A stretch of DNA of 64,000 bases from Collinsella aerofaciens (GTDB taxonomy: Bacteria; Actinomycetota; Coriobacteriia; Coriobacteriales; Coriobacteriaceae). Position numbers and translations under genes: made by a program. Shown here in pieces: positions 25,583-35,061 of the stretch (the stretch's first letter is position 1; each line of letters starts with the position of its first letter). The notes below the pieces were generated by a model. The model ran no database searches, was not told where the DNA came from, and worked only from the letters and a program-made list of their open reading frames with translations. The stretch is from positions 62,001 to 126,000 of the forward strand of contig NZ_JADNJQ010000001.1 in assembly GCF_015555045.1 (NCBI RefSeq). The letters run 5' to 3'.

Positions 25583-28500
25583 CTACTCGTCGGAAGCCTC
25601 CTTGGCGCCTGCCGCGTCGTTACGGGCACGGCTGCGAAGCACATATGCGCCCGCTGCCGCCCCGCAGACGACCAGGACGCTGATCAGAACCCATACAGGG
25701 AGCAAATCGTTGCCCGTTTTGTCGTAGGGGGTGCCAGGAGTCTCTGGATTGTCGACGAGCACGGTCTGCCCCTCGTCGTCGATGTCCTGGTGCACGGCGA
25801 CGACGTTTCCGTTCACGTCGAGCACTTCTTCGAACGCCACGAGCGCAGCCCCCTCCTCGATCTTCGACGCATCGAACTCGAAGGTCACCTCTACGGCTCC
25901 TTCCGAGCTTTCAGCCACGAACTCCGCGGTGGAAGTCACCGGGTTGCCGTCCGAATCCTCGAGAGGCATGCCGGTGGCCTTGTCCATGATGGTGCCGTGG
26001 GCGGTGTAGGTCTCGCCAGCGACGAGCCCCTTGTACTCGACGGTGTCCACGACGCTCACCGTCCCGTTCTCGACCGTGTGGTCGCCGTCGGACGCGTCGA
26101 CGAGCACGGTCCCGATCTCGACGGCCGTTACGGACTGGCCCTCGTCGTCGATGTCCTCGTGCACGGCAAGGGTCGATCCTTGCGAATCGAGCAGCTTCTC
26201 GAACACGACCAGGCGATGACCGCCCAGGCCGGCAGAATCGAAGGAGAGCTCTACGACCTGAATGCCGTCGGCTGCCTCGGCGACGAACTCGACGGATGCG
26301 GTCACGTCAGATGCGAGGGGACCCTCGCCGGTTTTCAGGGGCTCTCCCGTCTCCGCGTCCATGAGCGTTGCCTCGAGCGTGTAGCGCTCGCCGGGGGTCA
26401 GCCCCTCGTAGGAGACCTCATCGGCGATGAGCACCTCGGAGCCCGTCACGAGCTTGTCGCCGTCGGAGGCGTCGGTTGCGGTCGTCCCGATGTCGACGAA
26501 GTGCACCGTCTGGCCAGAGTCTTCTATGTCCGCATGGGTCGCGACCTCGATACCGTCTTTGGCCATGCTCTCGAATGCCACGACGTCCTCGCCCGCGAGC
26601 AGGCTCGCGTCGAAGGTGAACTCGATGTCGACCGAGCCGTTCGTGTTGTTGGCCGTGAACTCCTTGGTGGCGGTCACGGGGTTGCCATCCGCGTCGAGCA
26701 GGGGCTCGCCGGTGGATTTCACCATGAGGGTACCGGTAAGGGTGTAGGTTCCGCCGAACTCGAGGTTCTCGTAGTAGACGGTGTCGACGATCGTCGCCTG
26801 CTCATCCGCCTGGGCGATCTGGTCGCCGTCAGCCGCATCGGCCGCTTGCGTTCCGATCTTCGGTCCTTCCTGGTCGTCGAGCGTCATCCAGACCGCCTCG
26901 GCAACACCGGAATCGCGGTCGATCCAGAAGGTCTTCGTTATGAGGTTGTAGCCCTCGTTCGCCTCGCAGGGAAGCTCCTCGAGAGTGTACTGCCCGAAGG
27001 GAAGAGCGGCGAGCGCGTCGTCGGCGGGCGCTGCCGATCCGTCCTCGCCCAGCCCGAACCAGATCCCCGCCTCGGAATCCATCATTTCGGAAGTGATGGA
27101 ATCCGCCTCGAGCAGATGGTCGTTTCCGTTGGTGTTGGCGGTGTGCTTGTTCCAGCTTGCCTCGGTCGAAGCCTGGCCGTTGCGATCGCTCACCAAAACA
27201 TGGGTCTCGCCGGTCGCCTCGTTGGTGATGGCGAAGGGCACCTGCAGACTCTCGTTGGTGTCTTCTGCCTTCTTGGAGATCTTGAGGTCGTTGCGAACGA
27301 CCTGGTCTCGGAACTCGAGGTCCCCGCCAGCGGCATCGGCCGAGACGATGACGCCGTCCTCGCGGATCTCGAAGGTCTTGGGCTCGCCGTCGGTCAGCAG
27401 GTACGTATCGTTGGTTGCGGTTTCCTGGATCGTGTAGGTGCCGTAGGGCAGCGCGTCGGAGGCCGTCTGCGCCGTGTACGCGCCCGCCTCTTCGTTCCAG
27501 GCGGTCTCGATTGCCATGATCGTGTCGCCTGGCTCGTACCAGGCGTCTCCCACGAGGACCTTGGCCGCAGAGTCGTTCGTTATGGTGAGCTCGATGCCGG
27601 AGAGCGTCGTTCCAATGCCGTCGGAAGTATGGCCGTTTCCGCCTACCGCCTCGGATTTGCCAAGCTCGGCGTCTGCCTTCACCACTTGCACGCCGCCGCG
27701 GATCACGTCGTCCGAGACGGGACCCCCGGTGAGGTCGACAACTTGCCCGTCGCTTTCGATCGCGAACTCGAGCGCACCGTCCCAAGCGAGGTAGCCTTCG
27801 GGCGCGGATGTCTCGACGATGCGGTAGGAGCCGCACGGGAGTGCGTCGCCTGCGGTCTGCGCGGTGTAGGCGGAGCCGTCCCAGGTGGTGGAGATGGTCA
27901 TGACCGTCTCGCCGTCGGCATAGCTATGCCCTCCCACGAAGGAGTTCATCCCAGAGGCGTTGACGATGGCGAACTCGGCTCCCTCGAGGGAAGCGTCGCC
28001 TTGCTCGGATGAGCCCGCCTCCGCGTCAACCTTGGAGATCTTCACGCCGCCACGGTCCCAGGTGAAGCTCGCGAGTTCCTGGGAATCGGTGCCCGTGTCG
28101 ATCCTGAAGGCTGAGAACCCGGTAGAGACCTCGCCTGCGCGCGAGCAGACCTTGCTCCAAGCGCCCCCGATCACCTCGCGCTCCGCCCAGGAGGCGAAAT
28201 CGGCATTCGTGCCGTAGGTCGCCTGCGCTGCGGAACCGAGGTTCGCATACGAGAGCAGGATATGGCTCGCGACCTGGTACTTGTCGTCGTCCATGCCGCT
28301 GCCATCGTACCAGGAGGCAGGCCACATGGACGCGTCGAAGCCGGGTGCGCCGAAGGAGAACCACATGGCTGCGGCCAGGTCCTCGGCAGGGCTCGTGGAG
28401 TACGACCCCGCAGCCGGCGTTCCGCGCATGGGCTCGATGCAGTAGGCGAGCTGCCCATCCGCACTCATATCTGTGGTGAGGTATCCCGCATAGGGGATGT

Positions 28501-28639
28501 CGCGGCCGATAGAGACGTTCACGTTCCCAGCGGCGTACGCGGATGCAGGAACGATGGCGACGGACAACACGAGGGCCATCGCCATGGCCACGCGCACGAT
28601 TTTCGAGGAGGTTATCCTCTCCATCGCTTTCTCTTTCAT
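25583..28639 (-). CDS. VaFE-repeat, thioester-containing surface adhesin
   Basis: The 1,018-residue protein has a signal peptide (AMAMALVLSVAIVPASAYA), a thioester-like domain around QLAYCIEP (Cys67) and DKYQVASHILL (candidate Gln), three SpaA/Cna-B-like domains beginning near residues 198, 312 and 452 (GGVKISKVDAE, GGVQVVKADAE, NDLKISKK), and three VaFE repeats (each with IGTxxxDASDGD and a VAFE or VVFE element) to about residue 950. The C-terminus is a cell-wall anchor with YDKTGN, a hydrophobic helix (LLPVWVLISVLVV) and a basic tail. A canonical LPxTG is missing. Such proteins on conjugative elements mediate attachment to recipient cells. Start ATG 28639 follows GGTGGGAG. Confidence 0.9.
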   Translation of the reverse strand: MKEKAMERITSSKIVRVAMAMALVLSVAIVPASAYAAGNVNVSIGRDIPYAGYLTTDMSADGQLAYCIEPMRGTPAAGSYSTSPAEDLAAAMWFSFGAPGFDASMWPASWYDGSGMDDDKYQVASHILLSYANLGSAAQATYGTNADFASWAEREVIGGAWSKVCSRAGEVSTGFSAFRIDTGTDSQELASFTWDRGGVKISKVDAEAGSSEQGDASLEGAEFAIVNASGMNSFVGGHSYADGETVMTISTTWDGSAYTAQTAGDALPCGSYRIVETSAPEGYLAWDGALEFAIESDGQVVDLTGGPVSDDVIRGGVQVVKADAELGKSEAVGGNGHTSDGIGTTLSGIELTITNDSAAKVLVGDAWYEPGDTIMAIETAWNEEAGAYTAQTASDALPYGTYTIQETATNDTYLLTDGEPKTFEIREDGVIVSADAAGGDLEFRDQVVRNDLKISKKAEDTNESLQVPFAITNEATGETHVLVSDRNGQASTEASWNKHTANTNGNDHLLEADSITSEMMDSEAGIWFGLGEDGSAAPADDALAALPFGQYTLEELPCEANEGYNLITKTFWIDRDSGVAEAVWMTLDDQEGPKIGTQAADAADGDQIAQADEQATIVDTVYYENLEFGGTYTLTGTLMVKSTGEPLLDADGNPVTATKEFTANNTNGSVDIEFTFDASLLAGEDVVAFESMAKDGIEVATHADIEDSGQTVHFVDIGTTATDASDGDKLVTGSEVLIADEVSYEGLTPGERYTLEATLMDAETGEPLKTGEGPLASDVTASVEFVAEAADGIQVVELSFDSAGLGGHRLVVFEKLLDSQGSTLAVHEDIDDEGQSVTAVEIGTVLVDASDGDHTVENGTVSVVDTVEYKGLVAGETYTAHGTIMDKATGMPLEDSDGNPVTSTAEFVAESSEGAVEVTFEFDASKIEEGAALVAFEEVLDVNGNVVAVHQDIDDEGQTVLVDNPETPGTPYDKTGNDLLPVWVLISVLVVCGAAAGAYVLRSRARNDAAGAKEASDE

Positions 28640-28654
28640 CTTCTCCCACCTCGC

Positions 28655-29131
28655 TCACATCGCCAGATTCTCGCGGCTATGCGCGGCGCGTGAATCGCCG
28701 TTTCCCAGGCGCTCCGAGCCCTCGCGCGCTCCGCGCGCCTTCTCCGAGAGGCTCTGCAGGTACTCGCTGCGGCTGCGGTCGAGCGCCTCCTTGATCTGCG
28801 CCGGCATGACGCGCACGACGTCCTTTGCCGGCTTTCCGTTCTCGTCAACGATCGGCTGCCCGTTCTCGTCGAGAACGCTCTTCTTGAGCCACACCTCGCG
28901 ATCCGTCAGAAGCGGGATGTCGCGGTAGTTCTCCCCGCGGAAGCGGGACTCGTTGACGAACATCGGGCTGAACTGGTAGTAGCTCACGTCCACTCCGTCG
29001 ATCACCGTGCCCTTCGGCAACGTGACCGAGTTGAAGGTGCGCGACTCGCCCGTAACGCGGTCGGCGTACTCGATGTCGGTACGCACGAAATTCTTGTGGA
29101 GCGTGAGGTAGGTGTTCTTTTTCTCAGGCAT
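28655..29131 (-). CDS. Conserved conjugative-element protein of unknown function
   Basis: The product from ATG 29131 (AAAGGGG upstream) is 158 residues, soluble, starting MPEKKNTYLTLHKNFVRTDIEY. It has a beta-rich N-terminal half (RTFNSVTLPKGTVIDG, YYQFSPMFVNESRFRG, IPLLTDREVWLKKSVL) and a helical tail. I have the impression that this VMPAQIKEALDRSR-type protein recurs in actinobacterial and clostridial transfer regions, but I cannot name a domain. It sits between the VirB6-like gene and the adhesin, 15 bp upstream of the adhesin start codon. Confidence 0.7.
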   Translation of the reverse strand: MPEKKNTYLTLHKNFVRTDIEYADRVTGESRTFNSVTLPKGTVIDGVDVSYYQFSPMFVNESRFRGENYRDIPLLTDREVWLKKSVLDENGQPIVDENGKPAKDVVRVMPAQIKEALDRSRSEYLQSLSEKARGAREGSERLGNGDSRAAHSRENLAM

Positions 29132-29256
29132 TTCATGCCCCTTTCTTTGCATCCTTTAGGCGTGCGTAGTTGTGGAAGCCCCGCCTGATTGCCTTGCCTT
29201 CGGTTTCGGTCAGCCATCCAAGGCGACCACCCCCTTTCAAAACGTCAGTTCCCGGA

Positions 29257-30261
29257 TCAGATTCCCGAGACGATGTCGCGCGCCCATGCGCCGCTCTTGA
29301 CGAGGGAGAGGATGAGCAGCACGCACATCGCCAGGTACTGCAGCGCGTAGGTGAGCCCCGCCGCTATGCCGTCGATGGGGGTGCCCGTCGAGGTGCTCGC
29401 CCCGGTGAGGCCTCCCAAGATGAGCGGAAAGGCTATGAGCAGGATCAGGATGATCAGCCCCGCCAGGCACACCGCCGTGAAGTTCTTCAGGTATCCGATT
29501 CCTATCTGGCGGGTGTCGTCTAACGCCATGAGGGAGAGCGGGATCGGGCTGAACGCGGCCATGATGTAGAGCTGGATGGCGCGCGCCCAGCAGACAACGA
29601 GCGCCACGATGTAGGCTCCGAGCACCACGACCCAGCTGATGACCGACACCAACAGCAGCGCTATGAGGGCGGGCACGTCGTCGTCCTCGGTGACCACGTT
29701 CACTGCGGTGAGGTCCATCGCCCCGCCCGATCCGAGCAGCGCCATCGTGCGGTCGATGGCAAGACCGACCACCGAGTAGACCGCCTCCATGAGCTCGAAG
29801 CTGTTCTGTATGAGGAAGAGGAACACGGCGAAGAAAACGAGCAGGAACACGACCTCCTTCACGCCGGGGAAGGAGGCGTTGCCGTCCATTCGCTGGCTGA
29901 TCTGGATGAGCTTCACCGTGAACACGAGGCTGAGCACGCCGCAGCCTATGGGCAGCACCGCGACGTCCCAGACGCCGTGTGCGATGTCGTACATGGACAC
30001 GTCTCCGGCGGTCGTGAGCATCTGCGAGAAGTCAGCGCCTATGATGCCGTCGTAGCCGATGCTCGAGAGGACGGCGACCTGGTTGGTGAACATCCAGTTG
30101 CAGGCGTCGCGCAGAAGCCCCGCGAGCCACGCGTTGACGTCGTCCGCGATGCTCGCGTATGCGGGAGCGGCAGGAAGGAACAGAACCGCGAGCATCAGGA
30201 GAGTCGTTGCGAAAGCAAGGCGAAAGCGCCTGTTCGCAATGAAGGCAGCTACCCGCCTCAT
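29257..30261 (-). CDS. TrbL/VirB6-like polytopic membrane protein of the T4SS
   Basis: The 334-residue product from ATG 30261 overlaps the upstream stop (ATGA). It has a signal-like first helix (LAFATTLLMLAVLFLPAAPAYA) and about six further membrane segments, including LPIGCGVLSLVFTVKLIQ, VVFLLVFFAVFLFLIQ, ALIALLLVSVISWVVVLG and two near the C-terminus. Amphipathic loops contain RAIQLYIMAAFSPIPLSLM, a motif typical of VirB6/CD0411-like channel proteins in Gram-positive conjugation systems. It would form the inner membrane pore of the mating channel. Confidence 0.85.
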   Translation of the reverse strand: MRRVAAFIANRRFRLAFATTLLMLAVLFLPAAPAYASIADDVNAWLAGLLRDACNWMFTNQVAVLSSIGYDGIIGADFSQMLTTAGDVSMYDIAHGVWDVAVLPIGCGVLSLVFTVKLIQISQRMDGNASFPGVKEVVFLLVFFAVFLFLIQNSFELMEAVYSVVGLAIDRTMALLGSGGAMDLTAVNVVTEDDDVPALIALLLVSVISWVVVLGAYIVALVVCWARAIQLYIMAAFSPIPLSLMALDDTRQIGIGYLKNFTAVCLAGLIILILLIAFPLILGGLTGASTSTGTPIDGIAAGLTYALQYLAMCVLLILSLVKSGAWARDIVSGI

Positions 30262-30968
30262 AGCGCGCTCAGCTCCCCGGTAGCGCGGTCGAGCGAGAGC
30301 TGCACGATGGTGGAGGCGCCGTCGTCCAGATGGAACGTGGTCGTGATGACGTCCTCTTTGCAGTCGATGTAGACCTCGCTGTCCCAAGTGGCGAGCGTCG
30401 CGGTTGGGGATACAACTGACGCCCTAGGCGCTATGGCGGAGGCGATCTCGGAGTCGTCCGCACCGAGGAGCTCGTTGAGCTCGGAGGAGTGCGCGGACAG
30501 CTCGATACCCGCTGAAGCGCCTTCGGCGAGCAGGTAGCTCTTCGACAACGCGAGGGCGTCGCAAGTGAGGCTGGCCGAATCTGCCGACGGGCGTATCGAG
30601 AGCAGGGTCTGCGAGCTTGGCTCGTCGGCCGAGCGCGTGAACGAAATCTGCGCTGCGAGGCCCTCGTCGCTGGTATCTTCGGAGAGCACCTCGTAGTACA
30701 TGACCTGGGCTCCCGCCTCTCCCTGCTCGACGATCGTCGACTCGGACAGGGTGAGCGTCGCAGAGCCGTCTGCGCTTTCCCAGGTTGTTCCCATGTAGTC
30801 GGAAAGCGCCTCGCCTTCCTGGACGAGGGGCGCGCTCGCCTCCTCGGCAGCCGGCACTGCCGCTTCCGGTTCTGCGGGCGTGGCCGCGCAGCGGGCGAGC
30901 CCGGCCCCTATGAGGATCACCGCTGCGCCCGCGGCGCATATGGCCATCAGTTTCGTCTTTTTGTCCAT
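30258..30968 (-). CDS. Membrane-anchored extracytoplasmic protein of the transfer operon
   Basis: The 236-residue product has a Lys-rich N-terminus and one hydrophobic segment ending GAGLARCAATP; the Cys could be lipidated, but Arg just before it makes a poor lipobox. An Ala/Glu/Pro linker follows, then an acidic beta-rich domain (TTWESADGSATLTLSES). No family is recognised. Position between the NlpC/P60 and VirB6-like genes suggests a wall-side channel component. Confidence 0.7.
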   Translation of the reverse strand: MDKKTKLMAICAAGAAVILIGAGLARCAATPAEPEAAVPAAEEASAPLVQEGEALSDYMGTTWESADGSATLTLSESTIVEQGEAGAQVMYYEVLSEDTSDEGLAAQISFTRSADEPSSQTLLSIRPSADSASLTCDALALSKSYLLAEGASAGIELSAHSSELNELLGADDSEIASAIAPRASVVSPTATLATWDSEVYIDCKEDVITTTFHLDDGASTIVQLSLDRATGELSAL

Positions 30969-30983
30969 CTTCTTGCTCCTTTT

Positions 30984-32558
30984 CTATCGGTACGACAGGG
31001 CGCAGGTGAAGCTCGAGATCCCGCTATCGATCTTCACGACCTCGCCCCGGTGGGGAGCGTGGATGTAGCGGTCGCCCCCTATGTAGATGCCAACGTGCCC
31101 CGTTCGGTAGAGGATGTCGCCCGGCTGGGCTTCCGACAGGGAGAGCTTCTTGCCCTTGGCGTACTGGCTTTCGGTGTTTCTCGGGATCGGGATCCCCGCC
31201 TGGCGGTAGCAGTACTGGGTGAGGCCGCTGCAGTCCAGGCCGACGCCCGGCGTCGTCCCGCCCCACACGTAGGGGACCCCGAGCTGGCTGTAGGCTGCGG
31301 AAACCACCGCGTCCGCCGAAAGGGCTCCTGACTGCAGGTCCTCCACGCTCATCCCGTCGAACCGGTAGAGGTTGTAGGCCTCCAAGGCGGACTTGAGGCT
31401 CTCGACGTAGCTCGAGCTCGTCGCCCACCCCGCGTCCTTGAGCCCTTCGGCCATCTTGTCCGAATCGTGGTTCGCCACCGCCTCGCGTATGAGCGCGTTG
31501 TCTGCGTAACGGCTAGCCTGCAGAAAGACGCGGCTCCGAAAGCGGATGCACTCGGCGGCGCCGACGAAGCTGATGAAGTCGGCGGTGACGGTGACCTGTT
31601 CGCCGCCGTACTCCTCGCCGGTCCTCCAGGAGCTCTTGCCAGCGACCTCCTCGCACAGCGCGTACGAGCTCGACCACTTCATGCCGAAGAGGTTGTGGTC
31701 TTGGGTCGCGAGGCCGGAGAGGTGGTCCCCTTGCCCCGACTCGACGATGATCTGGGCGAGCGTGCATCCTGCCGGGTGCCCGTACTCCTCCTGGCAGGCG
31801 AGCGACTCCTCGACCATCTCGTAGGTTATGTACGGGGGAAGTCCCTCGAGCGAGGCTTTTGACGCTTCGTTTTGCCAGAAGCCGAAAAGCGCGCTCACTA
31901 TCTGGGAGATCGCGAGCACGGCGAGCAGAAACGCCATGACCGCTGCGAGCACGCCTGCCACGGGGACGGCTACCGACGAGACCGCGCCCACGACCGCGCC
32001 CTTGCCGCCGGCGGATGCCGCGGCCTTCGCCGCCCCGGCGGAAGCCTGGCTGGCTGCCGCGTGCCGGGCCCTCGCGGCAGCGCCATGCCCGAGTGCCCCT
32101 GCCTTGGCATGCTTGGCTGTCCCCTTCAGAGGGCCCTTCGCCTTCGAGGCCGCAGGCGCCTTCTTTGAGGCGGCGCGCCGTGCGATCACGGAACGCGCGC
32201 CCCGTACGGCACCGCTCGCCCGCTCGATGCCGGAGAGCTCCTCGGAGTCGTCCGCCTCTGATACGGCGGCGTCCGCGATCGCGCGCTTGAGGTTCCCCTT
32301 GGCTTGCGAGGCAAGATGCGCTTTCGGCTTCGCCTTCTCCGCACCGGCAGGGGAGGGTTTGAAGGAAACCGCCCCGCCCCGCCCCGCAGACCCGTCCCTC
32401 GTCGCCAGGGCTTCGCCCGCGCGTTCGGCCGCGCCCTTGACGATTCCCGCCGAGAAGGCGTCCTGACGCTCGCTCTCGCCAAGCGCGCGGGCCTCGGTTC
32501 GCCCCGTCGCCTCGAGACGCTTGGAATCGGCGGAGTATTTAGCAACGCTCTCAGGCAT
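30984..32558 (-). CDS. Bifunctional cell-wall hydrolase (lysozyme/glucosaminidase-like plus NlpC/P60)
   Basis: The 524-residue protein has an Ala/Lys-rich cytoplasmic N-terminus (residues 1-200), one membrane helix (VAVPVAGVLAAVMAFLLAVLAI), a glucosaminidase-like domain (CTLAQIIVESGQGDHLSGLA, HNLFGMKWSSSY) and a C-terminal NlpC/P60 endopeptidase with Cys in GLDCSGLTQYC and His in TGHVGIYIGG. It is the VirB1-like enzyme that opens peptidoglycan for the conjugation channel, homologous in design to CwlT of ICEBs1 and Tn916 Orf14. It overlaps the virB4 end by 8 bp. Confidence 0.92.
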   Translation of the reverse strand: MPESVAKYSADSKRLEATGRTEARALGESERQDAFSAGIVKGAAERAGEALATRDGSAGRGGAVSFKPSPAGAEKAKPKAHLASQAKGNLKRAIADAAVSEADDSEELSGIERASGAVRGARSVIARRAASKKAPAASKAKGPLKGTAKHAKAGALGHGAAARARHAAASQASAGAAKAAASAGGKGAVVGAVSSVAVPVAGVLAAVMAFLLAVLAISQIVSALFGFWQNEASKASLEGLPPYITYEMVEESLACQEEYGHPAGCTLAQIIVESGQGDHLSGLATQDHNLFGMKWSSSYALCEEVAGKSSWRTGEEYGGEQVTVTADFISFVGAAECIRFRSRVFLQASRYADNALIREAVANHDSDKMAEGLKDAGWATSSSYVESLKSALEAYNLYRFDGMSVEDLQSGALSADAVVSAAYSQLGVPYVWGGTTPGVGLDCSGLTQYCYRQAGIPIPRNTESQYAKGKKLSLSEAQPGDILYRTGHVGIYIGGDRYIHAPHRGEVVKIDSGISSFTCALSYR

Positions 32559-35061
32559 CGCCGCCCTCCCGGGCGCGCGCGAACGCCTGGGCGCGCTTTA
32601 TCTGGGCGATCTCCTCGGGCTTGGTGTTGAACAGGTCGTAGAGCGCCCCTTTCGGGAAGTCGTCCTTGAGGGGCACGCGCACGCCGCCTGCCACCAGCAG
32701 GCCTTCGCCTGCCTTGATGGAGTCGTCGATGTATCCCTCCTCCTGCGCCGAGAGGGCCAGCAGGTCCACCCAGCTTTTCCGGTCCAGGTGGCTTTGCTTG
32801 TGGAGCAGCACGAAGTCCGAGTTGAGCACCATGTTGCGGGCGTCTTCGTGCTCGAGCATGTAGGTCGAGTTCTGCGTGATGCCCGTGCATATCAGGTTGA
32901 ACTTGCGCCCCTCCGCCCAGAACTTCGAGAAGTAGCTGATGATCGCCGGGTGCCCGAAGAGGCTCTGGACCTCGTCGATGTAGAGCCAGGTCGTCACCCC
33001 GCGCTCGAAGTTCGCGTACATGCGGTTGCGAACCGCCTCCAGGGCGGTGAGCATGCCGAACACCCTCATGTTCTGCGAGAGGTCCTTGAAGTCCACGTTG
33101 GTGATGCGGTTTTCGAAGCCGACGTTGCTCTGGTGGTTGAAAAACGACAGCGCCCCCTTGACGTAGCGTTCGTAGCGGAGCGCTATGTCGCGCGCCTCGG
33201 GCTCTTCCTGGTCGAGCAGCAGCTCGTAGAAATCGCCCAGCACGGGCAGGCGGCCCTTGTCCTCGCAGCGCATGTAGGCGAGCTCCACGCACCGGCTGAT
33301 GATGGACTTGTCCGCCTCGGGCAGCCCCTCTCGCCCTTCCGCCATGGTCGCGCTCGAGAGCGCCAGTATCGCGTCGATCTTGAATGCGAGCTGCGCCTGG
33401 TTTGCCTTGTCGGCGACGTCGGAGAGGTCGAAGGGGTTCATGAACGTGTCGGTGTCCGGCGAGAAGCGAATGCAGGTCCCGCCTGCGGGCTCCACCACCG
33501 GCGCATATTCTCCTGCGGGGTCGAAGACGATCACCTCGTCGTCGGGATAGGCCAGGATCGTGTTCATGATTTCGCGCTTGACGCTGAAGCTTTTGCCCGA
33601 GCCGGGCTTGCCGCAGACGAAGCCCATGGGGCTCGCCAGCTTCTTTCGGTTGCAGATGACGAGGTTGCCCGACTGCTTGGACTGGCCGTAGTAGCCACCG
33701 CCTTCCTGGTTGAGCTCCTGGGAGGCAAAGGGCATCTGTATGGCAACCTGCGCTGTGGTCATGTAGCGGGACACGTCCACATGGTTGAGCCCCAGCGGCA
33801 GGATCGAGTTTATGCCCTGGCGCTGGCGGTACGCCAGCGGCTCGACCTCGATGGAGCGCTGGCGGGCAGCCGCCATGATCTGGCGGGTCTGGTGGTCGAG
33901 GGCCTCCGCCGTGTCCGCATAGGTGAACACGAGCCCCGTGTAGGTGAACAGGCGCTGGTTCTTGTTCTGCAGCTGGTCGAGGAGCTCTTCGGCCTCCTCC
34001 TTCGAATGGGAGAGCTCGGGCGGGAGTATCGAGAAATCGTACCCTTTCTTCACCGCGCTCATCTGCTCGTCGATGACCTCTTTGTCCATCCAGGCGATGC
34101 GCTTTTTCACGTAGGCGACGGCTGCCGCCTTTCCCATGGGGTGAACGTGCAGGGTGACGTTCAGGGGCATCGGCAGGTCGACGACGTTGGCGATGCAATC
34201 GTCCTCCAAATCGCTTCCGAAGCCGCGGAAGACAAGCACGCGGCACCAGGCGTCGTCCGCCCGGTAGCAGTCCGCGCGCCCCTCGGGCTTGAAGTCGAGC
34301 ACGGAGGGCGCGACCAGGTCCTTGGTTCGAAGCCCGCTCGCGTGGGACAGTTTGTCCCACGAGAACGAGGGCTCGGATCCCGGGCGCAGCTGGGATTGGA
34401 GCAGCGCCAGGCGCTGCTGCCCATCGAGCGTGCGCGACTCGCATCGGATCCTCGCGAGCGTCTGCATGCAGTCGCTGCGGGCACGCGCGAGCCTGGGCGC
34501 AGCCGCATCGACGTCGTCCGCCCCCACGAGGAAGGTGAGGTATCGGTGGCGCACGAGGTTCGACACCCCCTCGCGCATCTTGTCGTTGAGGATGCGGTTG
34601 TACTCCTCGACGTATCCGTCGACGCGCGGGTCGCTCTTCTCGAAGAAGCGCTTGCGCCCGATCTCCCGCTCGGGGATGGGGGTGTTGATGATGGTGAGCT
34701 GGACCGAGGTCTCCGATCCGAAGTAGTCGTAGAGCTCGCTCATAGCTGCGAAGACGGACTGCTGGTTCTCCTCCCGCGCCGACTGGTAGCTGATGTCTCC
34801 GAACTCGATGGTCTGGCTGAACAGCCCTTCCTCTACCTGCGCGGTCCCGTCGGCGTACATTGCGTCGTAGCCGATTGCCGAGAGCACGTCTTTGGCTTCC
34901 GCGCGTGCGCGCCTCTTTCGGCGCGCAGCCTGCTCGACCCTCTTTTCTTCCTCCTCCAGCCCCGCCGGTCGGGCGTGCGCGCCGTGGGCGCGCCAGCTGC
35001 CCTTGCGCGGCTCGGCTTTCCCCGTCGGAGACTCCTTTTTGCCCTTACCTGACAGGATCAT
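32551..35061 (-). CDS. virB4: VirB4-type conjugation ATPase
   Basis: The 836-residue protein has a basic N-terminal extension, a VirB4 N-terminal domain and a RecA-like ATPase: Walker A CGKPGSGKS near residue 484, EVIVFDPAGEY, and Walker B TTWLYIDEVQSL near 690, followed by ICTGITQNSTYML. VirB4 powers assembly and substrate transfer in type IV secretion. It overlaps the PrgI-like gene by 17 bp. A 21-bp perfect inverted repeat, CGTGGGACA / TGTCCCACG, lies inside its coding sequence at 34,341-34,361. Confidence 0.93.
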   Translation of the reverse strand: MILSGKGKKESPTGKAEPRKGSWRAHGAHARPAGLEEEEKRVEQAARRKRRARAEAKDVLSAIGYDAMYADGTAQVEEGLFSQTIEFGDISYQSAREENQQSVFAAMSELYDYFGSETSVQLTIINTPIPEREIGRKRFFEKSDPRVDGYVEEYNRILNDKMREGVSNLVRHRYLTFLVGADDVDAAAPRLARARSDCMQTLARIRCESRTLDGQQRLALLQSQLRPGSEPSFSWDKLSHASGLRTKDLVAPSVLDFKPEGRADCYRADDAWCRVLVFRGFGSDLEDDCIANVVDLPMPLNVTLHVHPMGKAAAVAYVKKRIAWMDKEVIDEQMSAVKKGYDFSILPPELSHSKEEAEELLDQLQNKNQRLFTYTGLVFTYADTAEALDHQTRQIMAAARQRSIEVEPLAYRQRQGINSILPLGLNHVDVSRYMTTAQVAIQMPFASQELNQEGGGYYGQSKQSGNLVICNRKKLASPMGFVCGKPGSGKSFSVKREIMNTILAYPDDEVIVFDPAGEYAPVVEPAGGTCIRFSPDTDTFMNPFDLSDVADKANQAQLAFKIDAILALSSATMAEGREGLPEADKSIISRCVELAYMRCEDKGRLPVLGDFYELLLDQEEPEARDIALRYERYVKGALSFFNHQSNVGFENRITNVDFKDLSQNMRVFGMLTALEAVRNRMYANFERGVTTWLYIDEVQSLFGHPAIISYFSKFWAEGRKFNLICTGITQNSTYMLEHEDARNMVLNSDFVLLHKQSHLDRKSWVDLLALSAQEEGYIDDSIKAGEGLLVAGGVRVPLKDDFPKGALYDLFNTKPEEIAQIKRAQAFARAREGGDA

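Noticed and set aside
25790-28012. A 740-codon rightward frame antisense to the VaFE adhesin
   Set aside because: It reads repeated shadow peptides of the VaFE repeats on the opposite strand; GC-rich DNA makes such frames common.
32186-35052. Very long alternative frames over virB4 on both strands
   Set aside because: Arg/Pro/Ala-rich shadow proteins; the minus-strand frame at 32,551-35,061 carries Walker motifs and is the real gene.
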